A stretch of 64,000 bases of DNA from an uncultured Marinobacter sp. Lineage in GTDB: Bacteria > Pseudomonadota > Gammaproteobacteria > Pseudomonadales > Oleiphilaceae. Positions 1 to 9,747 of this stretch are shown here, one piece after another. Where the stretch lies: NCBI RefSeq assembly GCF_946886895.1, contig NZ_CAMPJO010000003.1, forward strand, positions 310,001 through 374,000, in the 5' to 3' direction. Each line of letters begins with the position of its first letter. The stretch's first letter is position 1. The position numbers were made by a program, and so were the translations under genes. The notes under the pieces were generated by a model that had not been told where the DNA came from, did not search any database, and saw only the letters and a list, made by a program, of their open reading frames with translations.

Positions 1-3000
1 GGTTGGTCTCACCCGTTGGTCCCGGCAGCGCCTCCACGTGCGCGTCCAATGGGTCCGGCACCTCCCCGAAAATCGGCTTGAGAACCTCGACACGGGCGCC
101 CGGCTTCGGTGCGTTCAGCTTGTCGAGTTGGCCAATGAGCTTCTGGAGCTGTTTTGCATCGACCTTGCTGGCGCCCAGATCCGCTTCACGGACAACCGTA
201 ACGCCTTTCAGGAAACGGCGCACATACTGTGGGCCGCCGGCCTTGGGGCCGGTACCAGACAGGCCTTCACCGCCAAAGGGCTGGGAGCCGACAATGGCGC
301 CGATCTGGTTGCGGTTGACGTAGGCATTACCCACCTTGATCCGGCTGGTAATACGCTCCACCCGGCGGTCAACGCGGCTGTGAATGCCGAAGGTCAGGCC
401 GTAGCCCCTGGCGTTGATGTCATCCACCACTTTGTCGATTTTCTTCGCGTCGAAAGTGGCAACGTGCAACACCGGCCCGAAGATTTCCTCTTCCATCTCT
501 TCAATGCCGCTCACACTCAACACCGCCGGAGACACGAACAGCCCCTTCCCGGGAACCGGCAGCTTTTTCAGGAGCTTGCCGTTACGTTCGAATGTCTCGC
601 AGTGATCCACAATCTTCTTGCGGGCGTTCTCATCGATCACCGGCCCCACGTCGGTCGACAGCAACCAGGGATCACCAATCCCCAGTTCTTCCATGGCGCC
701 ATACAGCATTTCCAGAAGGTTGTCGGCGATGTCTTTCTGTACATACAGCATACGCAACGCCGAACAGCGCTGGCCGGCGCTCTGGAACGAGGACGCCAGC
801 ACGTCACGAACAACCTGCTCCGGCAACGCCGTGGAATCCACGATCATCGCGTTCAAACCACCGGTCTCCGCCACCAGTGGTGCATCCGGCGCCATGTTTT
901 CGGTCATCGTCCTGTTAATGCGCTGGGCGGTGGCGGTGGAGCCGGTGAAACACACCCCACTGACACGAGAATCAGACGTCAGCGCCGCGCCCACGGTGGC
1001 ACCGGTGCCCGGTAACAACTGAATGGCATCTTCGGGGATGCCCGCCTGATACATCAGTTCAACGGCCCTCGCCGCCAACAGCGACGTCTGCTCGGCTGGC
1101 TTGGCCACTACCGTGTTACCGGCTGCCAGGTTGGCCAGAATCTGTCCGGTGAAAATGGCCAGCGGGAAGTTCCAGGGCGAGATACAACACATCACACCGC
1201 GGGCATCGCCGCTGTCCTCGTAACGAATGGCCTCGTTGGCGTAGTACTGGGCAAAGTCCACGGCTTCGCGGATCTCGGCAACGGCATCCAACAGCGACTT
1301 GCCCGCCTCACGGGTGGTCAGCGCGAACAATTCATGGGCGTGTTCCTCGTACAGGTCACCGACCTTGCGCACACAGGCTGCGCGCTCTTCCACCGATTTC
1401 CGGGACCAGCTCTTGAAGCCTTCCACCGCTGCCGTGATCGCACGGTCCACGTCGGCGTCGGAGGCCTGGGTAACATGCCCCACAAGGTCATCCGGATTGG
1501 CCGGGTTACGCACCACCTGGACTTCCGTGCCGGCCACCTCACCGACAATCAGGGGACCGCCCTTCCATCGATGATCGCGATAGGCACCACGCCCGGCCTC
1601 AATCTCATTCACGGTGACCGGGTCGGTAATATCCCAGCCCTTTGAGTTACGCCGTTGCTCACCAAAGAGATTGAACGGGTGCACGATGGCTTTGCTGGAG
1701 ATGCGGCTGCCCATTTCCTCGACGCTTTTGATCGGGTCCTTGGCGATTTCTTCCGGCGTGATGCGCTTATCCACGATCTGATTCACGAACGAGCTGTTGG
1801 CGCCGTTCTCCAACAAGCGGCGCACCAGGTACGCGAGCAGGTCCTTGTGCGGGCCAACCGGTGCGTAGATGCGGCACGGCACGCCACTGGCCTTCAGCAC
1901 CTCGTTGTGCAGGGACTCCCCCATACCGTGGAGGCGCTGGAATTCATAGTTATCCACGCCCCGGGCTTTGGCCAGCTCGAGAATGGAGGAAGCGGAATGA
2001 GCGTTGTGGGTCGCGAACTGCGGATAGATGCGACTCGTCATGTTCAGCAGCTTGGTGGCGCAGGAGAGGAACGACACATCACTGCAGGCCTTGCGGGTAA
2101 ACACCGGAAAGCCATTCAGACCCATGACCTGCGCACGCTTGATCTCGGCATCCCAGTAAGCACCTTTCACCAGCCGCACCATGAACTTGCGATCGTGCTT
2201 CTCAGCCAGGCCGTAGAGCCAGTCGATGACAAAGGGAGAACGCTTGCCGTAGGCCTGAACCACCACGCCAAAGCCATCCCAGCCAGCCAGCTCGGGATCA
2301 GACACCAGCGCTTCAATCACATCGAGGGACAGGTCCAGGCGGTCCTGCTCCTCGGCGTCGATATTGAAGCCCATGTTGGCGGCTGCCGCTTTTCTGACAA
2401 GATCGCGGGCGCGGGGAAGCAGCTCGTTCATCACCCGCTCCTTGTTGCCATACTCGTAACGGGCCAGCAAGGCGGACAGTTTTACGGAGATGCCCGGGTT
2501 CTTGCGCACATCGCCCTTGCAGGCCTTGGCGATGCTGTCGATGGCGTTGGAGTAGGACTCGAAATAACGCTTGGCGTCGTCATCGGTGCGCGCGGCTTCA
2601 CCCAGCATGTCATAGGAGTAGGTATAGCCTCTGGCCATGTACTCTTTGGCTTCGTCCTGTGCCTCATCGATATCGCGGCCCAGGACAAACTGGCGACCCA
2701 TTTCTTTCATGGCCTGGCCCGCCACCGTGCGAATCACCGGCTCGCCAAAACGCTTGAGCAATTTGCGCAGGGTGTCGCCGACTGTGTGGCGTTCAGAATC
2801 CTTGAGCAGGTTGCTGGTCATCAGCAGGGCAACGGTGGCGGTATTGATCAGTGACGAAGACGCCTTGCCCACGTGGGTGCCCCAGGCACCTGAGGTGATC
2901 TTGTCTTCGATCAACTCGTGAATGGTGGTGTTGTCCGGCACGCGCAGCAGCGCCTCCGCCAGACACATCAGCGCCACCCCTTCCTTGGTGGTGAGACCAT

Positions 3001-3220
3001 ACTCGGCGAGAAACTTTTCCATGATGGTGGACCTGGCATTCTGGCGAACGCCTCGCACCAACTCGGCGGCGCGAGCGGAGATGGCCTCACGCTCGGCCGG
3101 AGACAACTGAGCGCCAGCGATCATCTCGTGCACCACCTTGTGCTCATCGGCGAGATAGTATTGACGAATCGCCTGCCGGCTATCCATCAGTGCGGGAGTC
3201 TCTGACTGCTGCGGTCTCAT
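1..3220 (-). CDS. putA: Bifunctional proline dehydrogenase / L-glutamate gamma-semialdehyde dehydrogenase PutA (3' end outside window)
   Basis: PutA oxidises proline to glutamate in two steps, using FAD in the proline dehydrogenase half and NAD in the aldehyde dehydrogenase half. About 1073 codons are present and the frame is still open at the window edge, so the C-terminus is missing. The proline dehydrogenase half carries the family motifs EFQRLHGMGE and YAPVG followed by RRLLENGANSSFVNQI. The aldehyde dehydrogenase half has the catalytic cysteine at about residue 819 in SAGQRCSALR. The N-terminus (MRPQQSETPALMDSRQ) has no ribbon-helix-helix domain, so this is a non-DNA-binding PutA and its regulator must be separate. 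The Lrp-type gene at 7065 is the obvious candidate. The ATG at 3220 was chosen because the PutA helical domain begins shortly after it. The 169-bp gap to gdhB is A+T-rich and holds a candidate operator. Confidence 0.95.
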   Translation of the reverse strand, partial: MRPQQSETPALMDSRQAIRQYYLADEHKVVHEMIAGAQLSPAEREAISARAAELVRGVRQNARSTIMEKFLAEYGLTTKEGVALMCLAEALLRVPDNTTIHELIEDKITSGAWGTHVGKASSSLINTATVALLMTSNLLKDSERHTVGDTLRKLLKRFGEPVIRTVAGQAMKEMGRQFVLGRDIDEAQDEAKEYMARGYTYSYDMLGEAARTDDDAKRYFESYSNAIDSIAKACKGDVRKNPGISVKLSALLARYEYGNKERVMNELLPRARDLVRKAAAANMGFNIDAEEQDRLDLSLDVIEALVSDPELAGWDGFGVVVQAYGKRSPFVIDWLYGLAEKHDRKFMVRLVKGAYWDAEIKRAQVMGLNGFPVFTRKACSDVSFLSCATKLLNMTSRIYPQFATHNAHSASSILELAKARGVDNYEFQRLHGMGESLHNEVLKASGVPCRIYAPVGPHKDLLAYLVRRLLENGANSSFVNQIVDKRITPEEIAKDPIKSVEEMGSRISSKAIVHPFNLFGEQRRNSKGWDITDPVTVNEIEAGRGAYRDHRWKGGPLIVGEVAGTEVQVVRNPANPDDLVGHVTQASDADVDRAITAAVEGFKSWSRKSVEERAACVRKVGDLYEEHAHELFALTTREAGKSLLDAVAEIREAVDFAQYYANEAIRYEDSGDARGVMCCISPWNFPLAIFTGQILANLAAGNTVVAKPAEQTSLLAARAVELMYQAGIPEDAIQLLPGTGATVGAALTSDSRVSGVCFTGSTATAQRINRTMTENMAPDAPLVAETGGLNAMIVDSTALPEQVVRDVLASSFQSAGQRCSALRMLYVQKDIADNLLEMLYGAMEELGIGDPWLLSTDVGPVIDENARKKIVDHCETFERNGKLLKKLPVPGKGLFVSPAVLSVSGIEEMEEEIFGPVLHVATFDAKKIDKVVDDINARGYGLTFGIHSRVDRRVERITSRIKVGNAYVNRNQIGAIVGSQPFGGEGLSGTGPKAGGPQYVRRFLKGVTVVREADLGASKVDAKQLQKLIGQLDKLNAPKPGARVEVLKPIFGEVPDPLDAHVEALPGPTGETN

Positions 3221-3240
3221 AATAGTTGTACCCTCGTCGT

Positions 3241-3290
3241 TATTTGTCTTGCCTGCATTCTACCGAGAACAACAAAGACAATTTGTCTAT
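3241..3290 (-). promoter_or_regulatory. Candidate operator of putA (inverted repeat plus half-site)
   Basis: The sequence AGACAATTTGTCT at 3276-3288 is a perfect 6-bp inverted repeat around one central T, 56 bp upstream of the putA start. A further TTTGTCT half-site lies at 3243-3249. An A+T-rich palindrome of this size suits an Lrp/AsnC-type regulator, one of which is encoded at 7065. That this regulator binds here is inference; only the repeat is seen. Confidence 0.4.
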
Positions 3291-3389
3291 TAGAATCAGG
3301 CGAGCATGCCTTTTTTGCTTTTTTTGGCAATGAAAAAATATTTATTTTCTATCCAGAATTTAATATTCAGACGATCTGACTTTACTGAG

Positions 3390-6300
3390 TCACATCCGGT
3401 CCGTCGCTGCCAGCTCCCGGAGCACCCCGTGAGCGACGGAGAAGACGGCGCAATCCACCTGACTGGCCCCCTGCATGTCGTTCAGCATGCGCTCCCAACG
3501 AGTCAGCAGCGGCTGTTTATGATCTCGCCAGCGCTCAAGAAGCCTTTCAGGCGACGCTCCGTTACCGGCGTGCCCGGCGGCTTCCCATTCTCCGGCAAAG
3601 ACGCTGGCGGTCAAATGCCGCAATTGCTGGTCCAGCTCATCCCGGTAATGGATAGTGGCCAGCACCTGCCAGTGCCCCTGGGCCCGAAACCCGCGCATCT
3701 GACGGTCCAGCCAGGTCAGGTTAAGATTTTCTCCCAGCCGGAAATACACCCAGGCCACGGAATCCAGGCTCTGGCCCAGTTGCCGTGCAATCTCAATCAT
3801 ATCCATCAGCCAGTAACGGCTGTGGGCCGATGCACACCAGGCAGCCAGGGCATCGGGAACCCGGCGCTCACAATATTCATCATAGCGTTCCTGCCAGCGA
3901 CTTGCAGGAATCACCGACTCCAGACGCTGCCTGGAGGTTACCACATCGGCCAGCGGCAACTGATAATGGGCCACACAGGCGTCCGGATCGAGATCGCGGT
4001 GACGGTTCTGCAACAACCAGCTGGTACTGCGGGTAACCAGATGAATGACATCGCCAAACAGGTCAGCCTGAACCATGGCGTTAACCTGCCCGTCGAGCGC
4101 TTCTATGGCTTCCCACTGACGGTCTACGTCATGAATCCGGAGGGAGATCAGGTACGCCGAGACAATCCTGCCAAGCTCGGCACCGGTCGCGCTACGGATC
4201 TTGTCGACCCAGGCAATGCCCATGCGATTCACGATATCGTTGGCCATCTGCGTGGCGGCTATTTCGGCCCGCAGGGGGTGGCCGTCCACCGCATCCGGAA
4301 AGGCTTCCAGCAACACCGGAGGAAACGCCGACCGCAGGGCCGATACGAAGCGGGCATCGTGGACAATCGGAGAGGTAACAAGGGCCTGCTTCAGCTCAAT
4401 TTTGGCGTAGGACACCAGCACCGCCAGCTCCGGGCGCGTCAAACCGGTCTGACGATGGCGCCGCTCACGCAGTTCGTCATCCCCCGGCAAAAACTCCAGG
4501 GCCCGGTCAAGCTTGCCTTCCGACTCCAGCCGCCGAATCAGGCGCTCATGCGACTCCAGGGACGCCACCGCCCCCTGTTGGGCAAGGCTCAGAGCCATCG
4601 CCTGCCGGTAGTTGTTTCGAAGCACCAGGCGTGTGACATCGGGGGTCATTGCCCGGAGCATCCGGTTGCGCTCGGCCAGGGTCAGCCTGCCCTGTGTCAC
4701 GAGCGCATTGAGCAGAATCTTGATATTGACCTCATGGTCGGAGCAATCAACACCGCCGGCGTTGTCAATGAAGTCGGTGTTCGCCGCGCCACCTTCGCGG
4801 GCAAAAGCAATTCGCCCGAGCTGGGTCACCCCGAGATTACCGCCTTCCCCCAACACCCGGCATCTCAAACTGGTGCTGTCCACCCTAACGGCATCATTGG
4901 ATTTGTCGCCGACCTCTTCATGGGTTTCTTCCGGCGCTTTGACATAGGTGCCGATACCGCCGTTCCAGAGCATGTCCACCGGGGCCCGGAGCAGGGCCTG
5001 AATCAGGGCATCCGGCGACAACCGGGTGGCCTCGATGCCCAGGCAGGCTTGCACTTGCGGTGACACCGGAATCCACTTCGCGCTCCGTGAGAATACACCG
5101 CCGCCGGCACTGATCAGTGCCGGATCATAATCCGCCCAGGTGGAACCCGGCAGGTCGAACAGGCGCTGGCGCTCGGCAAATGAAGCCGCCGCCTCCGGCG
5201 CCGGATCAATAAAGATATGCTGATGGTTAAAGGCACCCACCAGCTGGATTGAGCGGGACAACAGCAGGCCATTCCCGAACACATCGCCGCCCATGTCGCC
5301 CACCCCTGCGACGGTAAACTCATCCGACTGGGCATCGATGCCCCGCTCCAGGAAATGCCGCTTCACGGACTCCCAGGCACCGCGGGCGGTAATGCCCATT
5401 TTCTTGTGATCGTACCCCTCGCTTCCGCCCGAGGCGAAGGCATCGCCCAGCCAGAACCCATACTTCTCCGCCAGTCGGTTGGCGATATCCGAAAAGGTCG
5501 CGGTACCCTTGTCGGCGGCAACCACCAGATAAGTATCGTCACCGTCGTAGCGCACAACCTCCACCGGCGCCACCACTTGTCCGTCCCGGAGGTTGTCCGT
5601 CAGGTCCAGCATGCCACGGATGAACATCTGATAGCAGGCAATGCCTTCCTCTCTCAGCGCTTCCCGGGACCCATCCCTCGGTGGCTGCTTGACAATAAAC
5701 CCGCCCTTCGCGCCCACGGGCACGATGACCGAATTCTTGACCTGCTGCGCCTTCACCAGGCCCAGCACCTCGGTGCGGTAGTCCTCAATCCGGTCCGACC
5801 ATCGCAGCCCGCCACGGGCCACCGGCCCCGCACGCAGATGAACCCCCTCCACACGCGGCGAATACACAAACACTTCAAAGCACGGGCAGGGTTTCGGAAT
5901 GTCGGGAATGGCGGCCGGAGCCAGCTTGAAGGAAAGGTAGCTCTTGAACGCCCCGCCTTCCTGGCGCTGGTAGAAATTGGTTCTCAGGGTTGCCCGGATC
6001 AGGCTGAAAAACCGCCGCAGGATGCGATCATCGTCAAGGTTCTCAACGGCGTCCAGTGCCGCCAGGATGTCGTGCTCCAGGTGTTCCGCCTGCGCAGGCC
6101 CATCCGGATTACCGGGTTCGAAGCGGGCCTGGAACAGGGCAATGAGCTTGGCCGTAATACCCAGATGCCGGGCCAGGGTTTCAGCAATGAACGGCTGACT
6201 GAACCCGAATCGGAGCTGCTTGACGTACCGGGCGTACGCTCTGAGCATTGCCACCTCCCGCCAGTGCAGGCCGGCCGCCATGACCAGACGGTTAAAATCG

Positions 6301-6905
6301 TCGTTTTCCGCAAACCCATTCCAGGTTTCCCGGAACGCTTCCTGCAGGCGCGACTTGACCTGCTCCAGGGTGAGCGGAGCAGCCGGGGTCTGATACTCAA
6401 CGGTGAAATCGCTGACGCCAAAATGCTCTCCGTCCCGACGCTGGATGCGATAAGGGTGCTCACCCAACACCCGCATCCCCAGTTTCTCAATGATCGGAAT
6501 AACATCCGAGAGGATAACCGGGTTACCCTGACTGTAGAGTTTGAAATTCAGCTCCCGCTCGCCCGCGCCCGGGTCATCGTAAAACGCCATTGGTACGTCA
6601 GAGCTGACCGCGATTGACTGAATCTGCCCGATATCATCGATGGCGTCCGAGACCGAAAACCGCGCCCGGTAGGCGGACGGGAAACCACCACTGAACATCT
6701 GGGCGCGTCGCCCGCCGCCCACCTCGCCGAGCCTGCTGACCAGTTGGGCGTGCAGATCATCATCCCAGGATCGGGACGCTTCCATCATCCGGGCCACGAT
6801 TTCCCGAAGCTCCCGGCCATCATCGGCACTGCTCTCCCGATCCTGCAGAGCGTCCGCCAGCTGTTCCAAAAGGGTTTGTTGTTGTATTGCGCGGGACTGA
6901 GCCAT
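3390..6905 (-). CDS. gdhB: Large NAD-specific glutamate dehydrogenase, N-terminally short form
   Basis: This enzyme deaminates glutamate to 2-oxoglutarate with NAD, the step after PutA, and lies directly upstream of putA on the same strand. The catalytic core is clear: GGLRWSDRIEDYRTEVLG at about residue 363, then VKAQQVKNS and PVGAKGGF with the expected active-site lysine near residue 398. At 1171 residues it is shorter than the roughly 1600-residue bacterial 180-kDa class. It begins at the segment corresponding to about residue 430 of those proteins (SWDDDLHAQLVSRLGEVGGG), so the first ACT-like regulatory domains are absent. The ATG at 6905 has GGAG upstream at suitable spacing, and the neighbouring lrp gene leaves no room for a longer N-terminus. 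Loss of the ACT region may alter allosteric control; that is inference. Confidence 0.9.
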   Translation of the reverse strand: MAQSRAIQQQTLLEQLADALQDRESSADDGRELREIVARMMEASRSWDDDLHAQLVSRLGEVGGGRRAQMFSGGFPSAYRARFSVSDAIDDIGQIQSIAVSSDVPMAFYDDPGAGERELNFKLYSQGNPVILSDVIPIIEKLGMRVLGEHPYRIQRRDGEHFGVSDFTVEYQTPAAPLTLEQVKSRLQEAFRETWNGFAENDDFNRLVMAAGLHWREVAMLRAYARYVKQLRFGFSQPFIAETLARHLGITAKLIALFQARFEPGNPDGPAQAEHLEHDILAALDAVENLDDDRILRRFFSLIRATLRTNFYQRQEGGAFKSYLSFKLAPAAIPDIPKPCPCFEVFVYSPRVEGVHLRAGPVARGGLRWSDRIEDYRTEVLGLVKAQQVKNSVIVPVGAKGGFIVKQPPRDGSREALREEGIACYQMFIRGMLDLTDNLRDGQVVAPVEVVRYDGDDTYLVVAADKGTATFSDIANRLAEKYGFWLGDAFASGGSEGYDHKKMGITARGAWESVKRHFLERGIDAQSDEFTVAGVGDMGGDVFGNGLLLSRSIQLVGAFNHQHIFIDPAPEAAASFAERQRLFDLPGSTWADYDPALISAGGGVFSRSAKWIPVSPQVQACLGIEATRLSPDALIQALLRAPVDMLWNGGIGTYVKAPEETHEEVGDKSNDAVRVDSTSLRCRVLGEGGNLGVTQLGRIAFAREGGAANTDFIDNAGGVDCSDHEVNIKILLNALVTQGRLTLAERNRMLRAMTPDVTRLVLRNNYRQAMALSLAQQGAVASLESHERLIRRLESEGKLDRALEFLPGDDELRERRHRQTGLTRPELAVLVSYAKIELKQALVTSPIVHDARFVSALRSAFPPVLLEAFPDAVDGHPLRAEIAATQMANDIVNRMGIAWVDKIRSATGAELGRIVSAYLISLRIHDVDRQWEAIEALDGQVNAMVQADLFGDVIHLVTRSTSWLLQNRHRDLDPDACVAHYQLPLADVVTSRQRLESVIPASRWQERYDEYCERRVPDALAAWCASAHSRYWLMDMIEIARQLGQSLDSVAWVYFRLGENLNLTWLDRQMRGFRAQGHWQVLATIHYRDELDQQLRHLTASVFAGEWEAAGHAGNGASPERLLERWRDHKQPLLTRWERMLNDMQGASQVDCAVFSVAHGVLRELAATDRM

Positions 6906-7064
6906 CGAATATCTCCGGGCATGTCAGTATGACATTGGGTGACTGATGGCTACCCAGTATATCCAAGAGCTGGAAGTCGCTTTGGCTGTATAGTTTCAAA
7001 AAACAGGTATTTTGGTTATATTCAACCTTTCCACTAGCCGTTCATCGAGCCTGAGGGGCCATAT

Positions 7065-7517
7065 ATGGTCGAACTGGACAGAATCGATCACTCAATTATC
7101 CGGGAACTGCAGAAAAATTCGCGGATTACCGTCACCGAACTGGCCTCCCGGGTCGGCCTGTCCAAGACCCCGTGCCAGGTACGCATGCGACGGCTGGAGG
7201 ACCAGGGCTATATCACCGGTTACACAGCCCTGGTAAACCAGACCAAACTCGGCCAAAGCCACATAGCGTTTACCCAGGTCACGCTTAACGACACCAGCAG
7301 CCAGGCCCTGAACGCATTTAACGCGGCGGTCAAACAGATTACAGCGGTTGAGCAGTGCCATATGATTGCCGGTAATTTTGACTACCTGATGAAGGTTCGG
7401 ACCCGGAGCATGGCGGAGTATCGGCAGGTGCTGGGCGAACAGATCTCCGCGCTTCCGCATGTGCTGCAGACCAGTACCTTCGTGGTTATGGAAAGTGTTC
7501 GCGATGCCGGGCTTTGA
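7065..7517 (+). CDS. Lrp/AsnC-family transcriptional regulator, probable proline-utilisation regulator
   Basis: A 150-residue Lrp/AsnC protein. The N-terminal helix-turn-helix covers about residues 4-60 (LDRIDHSIIRELQKNSRIT, then ELASRVGLSKTPCQVRMRRL). The C-terminal RAM ligand-binding domain follows (QVTLNDTSSQALNAF, CHMIAGNFDYLMKVR). The SKTPC recognition-helix form is typical of regulators beside putA in proteobacteria (PutR type), though I cannot prove orthology. GAGGGG at 7053-7058 is the ribosome binding site for the ATG at 7065. The gene is divergent from gdhB-putA, so one intergenic region of about 159 bp could be shared and autoregulated. Its stop codon abuts the stop of the convergent exporter gene within TGATCA. 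Confidence 0.88.
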   Translation: MVELDRIDHSIIRELQKNSRITVTELASRVGLSKTPCQVRMRRLEDQGYITGYTALVNQTKLGQSHIAFTQVTLNDTSSQALNAFNAAVKQITAVEQCHMIAGNFDYLMKVRTRSMAEYRQVLGEQISALPHVLQTSTFVVMESVRDAGL

Positions 7518-8147
7518 TCAGCCGAACGCCAGCCAGGCACCTACCAGCAGCATCAGGCTACCCGCCACCCGATTGACTGTCCGCACCCCGCCACCCTGCC
7601 GCAGCGCCTTGCGCAGGGTTTTGCCGCCATGGGCATAGATTTGCAGGCACAGGAATTCCAGCGCCAGAATCATCAGTATCAATACCGCCAGTTGCGGTGC
7701 CAGCGGCAGTGAGCTGTCAATAAACGGGGGCAGCAAGGCAATAAAGAACGCCCAACCCTTGGGGTTGGCGATGGCCGTCACAAAGCCCTGTAACGCAAGC
7801 TGCCACCGGGACGCACTGGCCGGTTCGGCCTCTTCTTCGGGCATGGCCATCCGGCCCCGGGACATCCACATCTGGATGCCCAGCCAGGCCAGGTAGGCAC
7901 CGCCAGCGTACTTGAATACCGCGAAGGCGGTCGGATACTTCAGCATGAACGTCGCCACACCCACCGCCGACGCAGTGGCCACGAGACCCACGCCCACCAA
8001 CTCCCCCGCCATCATCCAGAGGGCACGCCGGACGCCAATGGTAATCCCCAGGGACAGGGCCAGCGTCATGCACATTCCCGGCGTGATGGAAACGATGAAA
8101 AACGTCGGCACAAACGCCGACAACAGAGTCAGGTTCAGGGATAGCAC
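7518..8147 (-). CDS. LysE/RhtB-family amino acid exporter
   Basis: A 209-residue inner-membrane protein of the LysE/RhtB superfamily, which exports amino acids and related metabolites. The family signature TPGMCMTLALSLGITIG sits in the first helix, followed by the GGAYLAWLGIQMW segment and NPKGWAFFIALLPPF. About six hydrophobic segments can be read. The start is a GTG without an obvious Shine-Dalgarno site, so the exact N-terminus is uncertain. It converges with the Lrp-type gene. The substrate cannot be told from sequence; its placement beside proline/glutamate catabolism and an amino acid regulator suggests an amino acid, which is inference. Confidence 0.88.
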   Translation of the reverse strand: MLSLNLTLLSAFVPTFFIVSITPGMCMTLALSLGITIGVRRALWMMAGELVGVGLVATASAVGVATFMLKYPTAFAVFKYAGGAYLAWLGIQMWMSRGRMAMPEEEAEPASASRWQLALQGFVTAIANPKGWAFFIALLPPFIDSSLPLAPQLAVLILMILALEFLCLQIYAHGGKTLRKALRQGGGVRTVNRVAGSLMLLVGAWLAFG

Positions 8148-8230
8148 AGGCAGACGCTCTCAAACAGTCGGTAACTCGGTGGCGTCAGTTTTATCAGATT
8201 CTGCCCACCGGCAACAGTCAGCAAAAACGG

Positions 8231-9007
8231 CTAACGGTTTACCCGGGCCAGCCCCAGGGACGAGAATTGCAGCCCCAGCTCTCCGCGATAAAGCGCGTTG
8301 CCGATGCCCAGCACGATGTTATCAACAGTGAAATTCGACGACACGGCACTGGCGCCGCCCGGGGATTCAGACTCCAGCACCAACACCAGCCGAAGCAGGT
8401 CCAGCAGCCGAATGACCAGATCCAGAATTCCGAAGTTCTCCGGCGGGTCATCCACCTGGCGCTGCACAAAGGCCTTGGCGGCCTCGACTACACAGGCCTG
8501 ATGCCCGCTCAGATCGCCGGTGTGCAAATCGCGAATGGACGCGATGCGCTGCTCCCGCTCCAGGCGAATGGCTTCCATACAGACCTTTTCACACTGCTCA
8601 TCAGAGCCCTCCCGGCGCAACATGCCCGCCAGCCGGAAATCAACCTTGCCTTCCCGTCGTAGCTGATCGTATTCACTCTTCAGGCTTTCCCGGGCGTGCG
8701 GCAGATACTTGCGGATGGCGTCATCCCGCGCCTTGGACAAGTCCTCCAGCGTGGCCAGGTTCACCAGGGAACTCATCACCCGGACGCAGTGCAGGAGGTG
8801 CGCCCAGGCGCCGGCATCGATGCGCCCTGGATCCTCCGGCAGGACCCGGTTGACCGTCACAAATTCAAAATACAGAGACGTCACCTCACGCTCTGAGAAC
8901 TCCGAGGTCTGGATGATCCGACGCAGACCCAACTTGTCGATATCCCGAATCAGGCTGGGAATCAGCATCAGAATATAGTGCTGCGCGCCTTCCGATATTG
9001 GCGTCAC
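8231..9007 (-). CDS. Protein of unknown function, 258 residues
   Basis: I do not recognise this protein. It is mostly helical-looking and soluble, rich in charged residues (KARDDAIRKYLPHARESLKSEYDQLRREGK), with no signal peptide. It has two cysteines close together (DEQCEKVCMEAIRLE), and its C-terminal part includes LLDLLRLVLVLE and a segment ending GLARVNR. The reading frame extends to a GTG at 9040, but the GTG at 9007 is preceded by GGGAGA with a 6-nt spacer, so I take it as the start. It lies upstream of the LysE-type exporter gene and downstream of efpL on the same strand, with gaps of about 80 bp on each side, so an operon is possible but not shown. Confidence 0.7.
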   Translation of the reverse strand: MTPISEGAQHYILMLIPSLIRDIDKLGLRRIIQTSEFSEREVTSLYFEFVTVNRVLPEDPGRIDAGAWAHLLHCVRVMSSLVNLATLEDLSKARDDAIRKYLPHARESLKSEYDQLRREGKVDFRLAGMLRREGSDEQCEKVCMEAIRLEREQRIASIRDLHTGDLSGHQACVVEAAKAFVQRQVDDPPENFGILDLVIRLLDLLRLVLVLESESPGGASAVSSNFTVDNIVLGIGNALYRGELGLQFSSLGLARVNR

Positions 9008-9089
9008 GGGGACTCTCCCTACTTGCGTTACCCACCTCACCTGATCTCAGTTTAGCGCAGATTTCACCAGACCGGACCTCGGTAACACA

Positions 9090-9656
9090 CTACGCCCTAC
9101 CCAGAAACCGACGCTCTTCCACGTTCACCTTGATACGATCACCCGTGGAAATGTGCTCAGGTACTTGCACCACCAGACCGGTCGAAAGCTTGGCCGGTTT
9201 GGTTCTGGCGGTCGCCGAGCCCCCTTTGACGGACGGATCGGTTTCCACGATGTCCAGATCGACCGTGGGCGGCAATCCCAGAGCCACTGGAGCGTCGCTG
9301 ACCAGAATCACCATCAGGCCCTGGGTGTCCTCGCTGATGAACAGCAACTCCTCGGCGATTGCTTCACGATTCAGGCTGTACTGGGTGAAATCCTCGCTGT
9401 CCATGAACACGAACTCATCGCCGTCTGAATACGAGAACGTAGCCGGCCGGCGCACCAGATCCGCCAGAGTCAGCATATCGGAATCCTTGAATGTTTCATC
9501 CAGCTTGCTGCCGGTGACCACGTCATAAAGTCGCATGCGATAGAGGCTGCCGCCTGCCCGGCCCTGGGGAACCGACCGCTCGATGTCTTTCACAAAATAG
9601 GCCCGGCCTTCATATTCAACGGCGGAATTTTTCTTGATTTCGCTGGCTTTTGGCAT
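9090..9656 (-). CDS. efpL: Elongation factor P-like protein EfpL (YeiP)
   Basis: An EF-P paralogue that binds the ribosome and relieves stalling at proline-containing motifs. The 188 residues contain the expected three beta-barrel domains: an N-terminal KOW-like domain ([20 protein letters not shown]), a central OB domain ([14 protein letters not shown]) and a C-terminal OB domain ending EERRFLGRA. The central [18 protein letters not shown] closely follows YeiP rather than EF-P. The tip loop reads [11 protein letters not shown], with arginine rather than the modifiable lysine of canonical EF-P. This fits the EfpL subfamily, which needs no EpmA-type lysylation. It stands apart from its neighbours in function and is probably transcribed alone. 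Confidence 0.93.
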   Translation of the reverse strand: MPKASEIKKNSAVEYEGRAYFVKDIERSVPQGRAGGSLYRMRLYDVVTGSKLDETFKDSDMLTLADLVRRPATFSYSDGDEFVFMDSEDFTQYSLNREAIAEELLFISEDTQGLMVILVSDAPVALGLPPTVDLDIVETDPSVKGGSATARTKPAKLSTGLVVQVPEHISTGDRIKVNVEERRFLGRA

Positions 9657-9747
9657 CGTTCAACATTCCAGGATATAAGTAGGAGATCCGAGGTGCTGAT
9701 ATACCATGACTGGAGGCGACTTTCGATACCGGGACACCGTAAACCGG

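Noticed and set aside
1655..2854. A 399-codon plus-strand frame opposite putA
   Set aside because: It is antisense to the proline dehydrogenase half of putA and shows no domain.
3306..5063. A 585-codon plus-strand frame opposite gdhB
   Set aside because: It lies wholly antisense to the catalytic part of glutamate dehydrogenase, has no recognisable domain, and its composition is what high-G+C antisense frames give.
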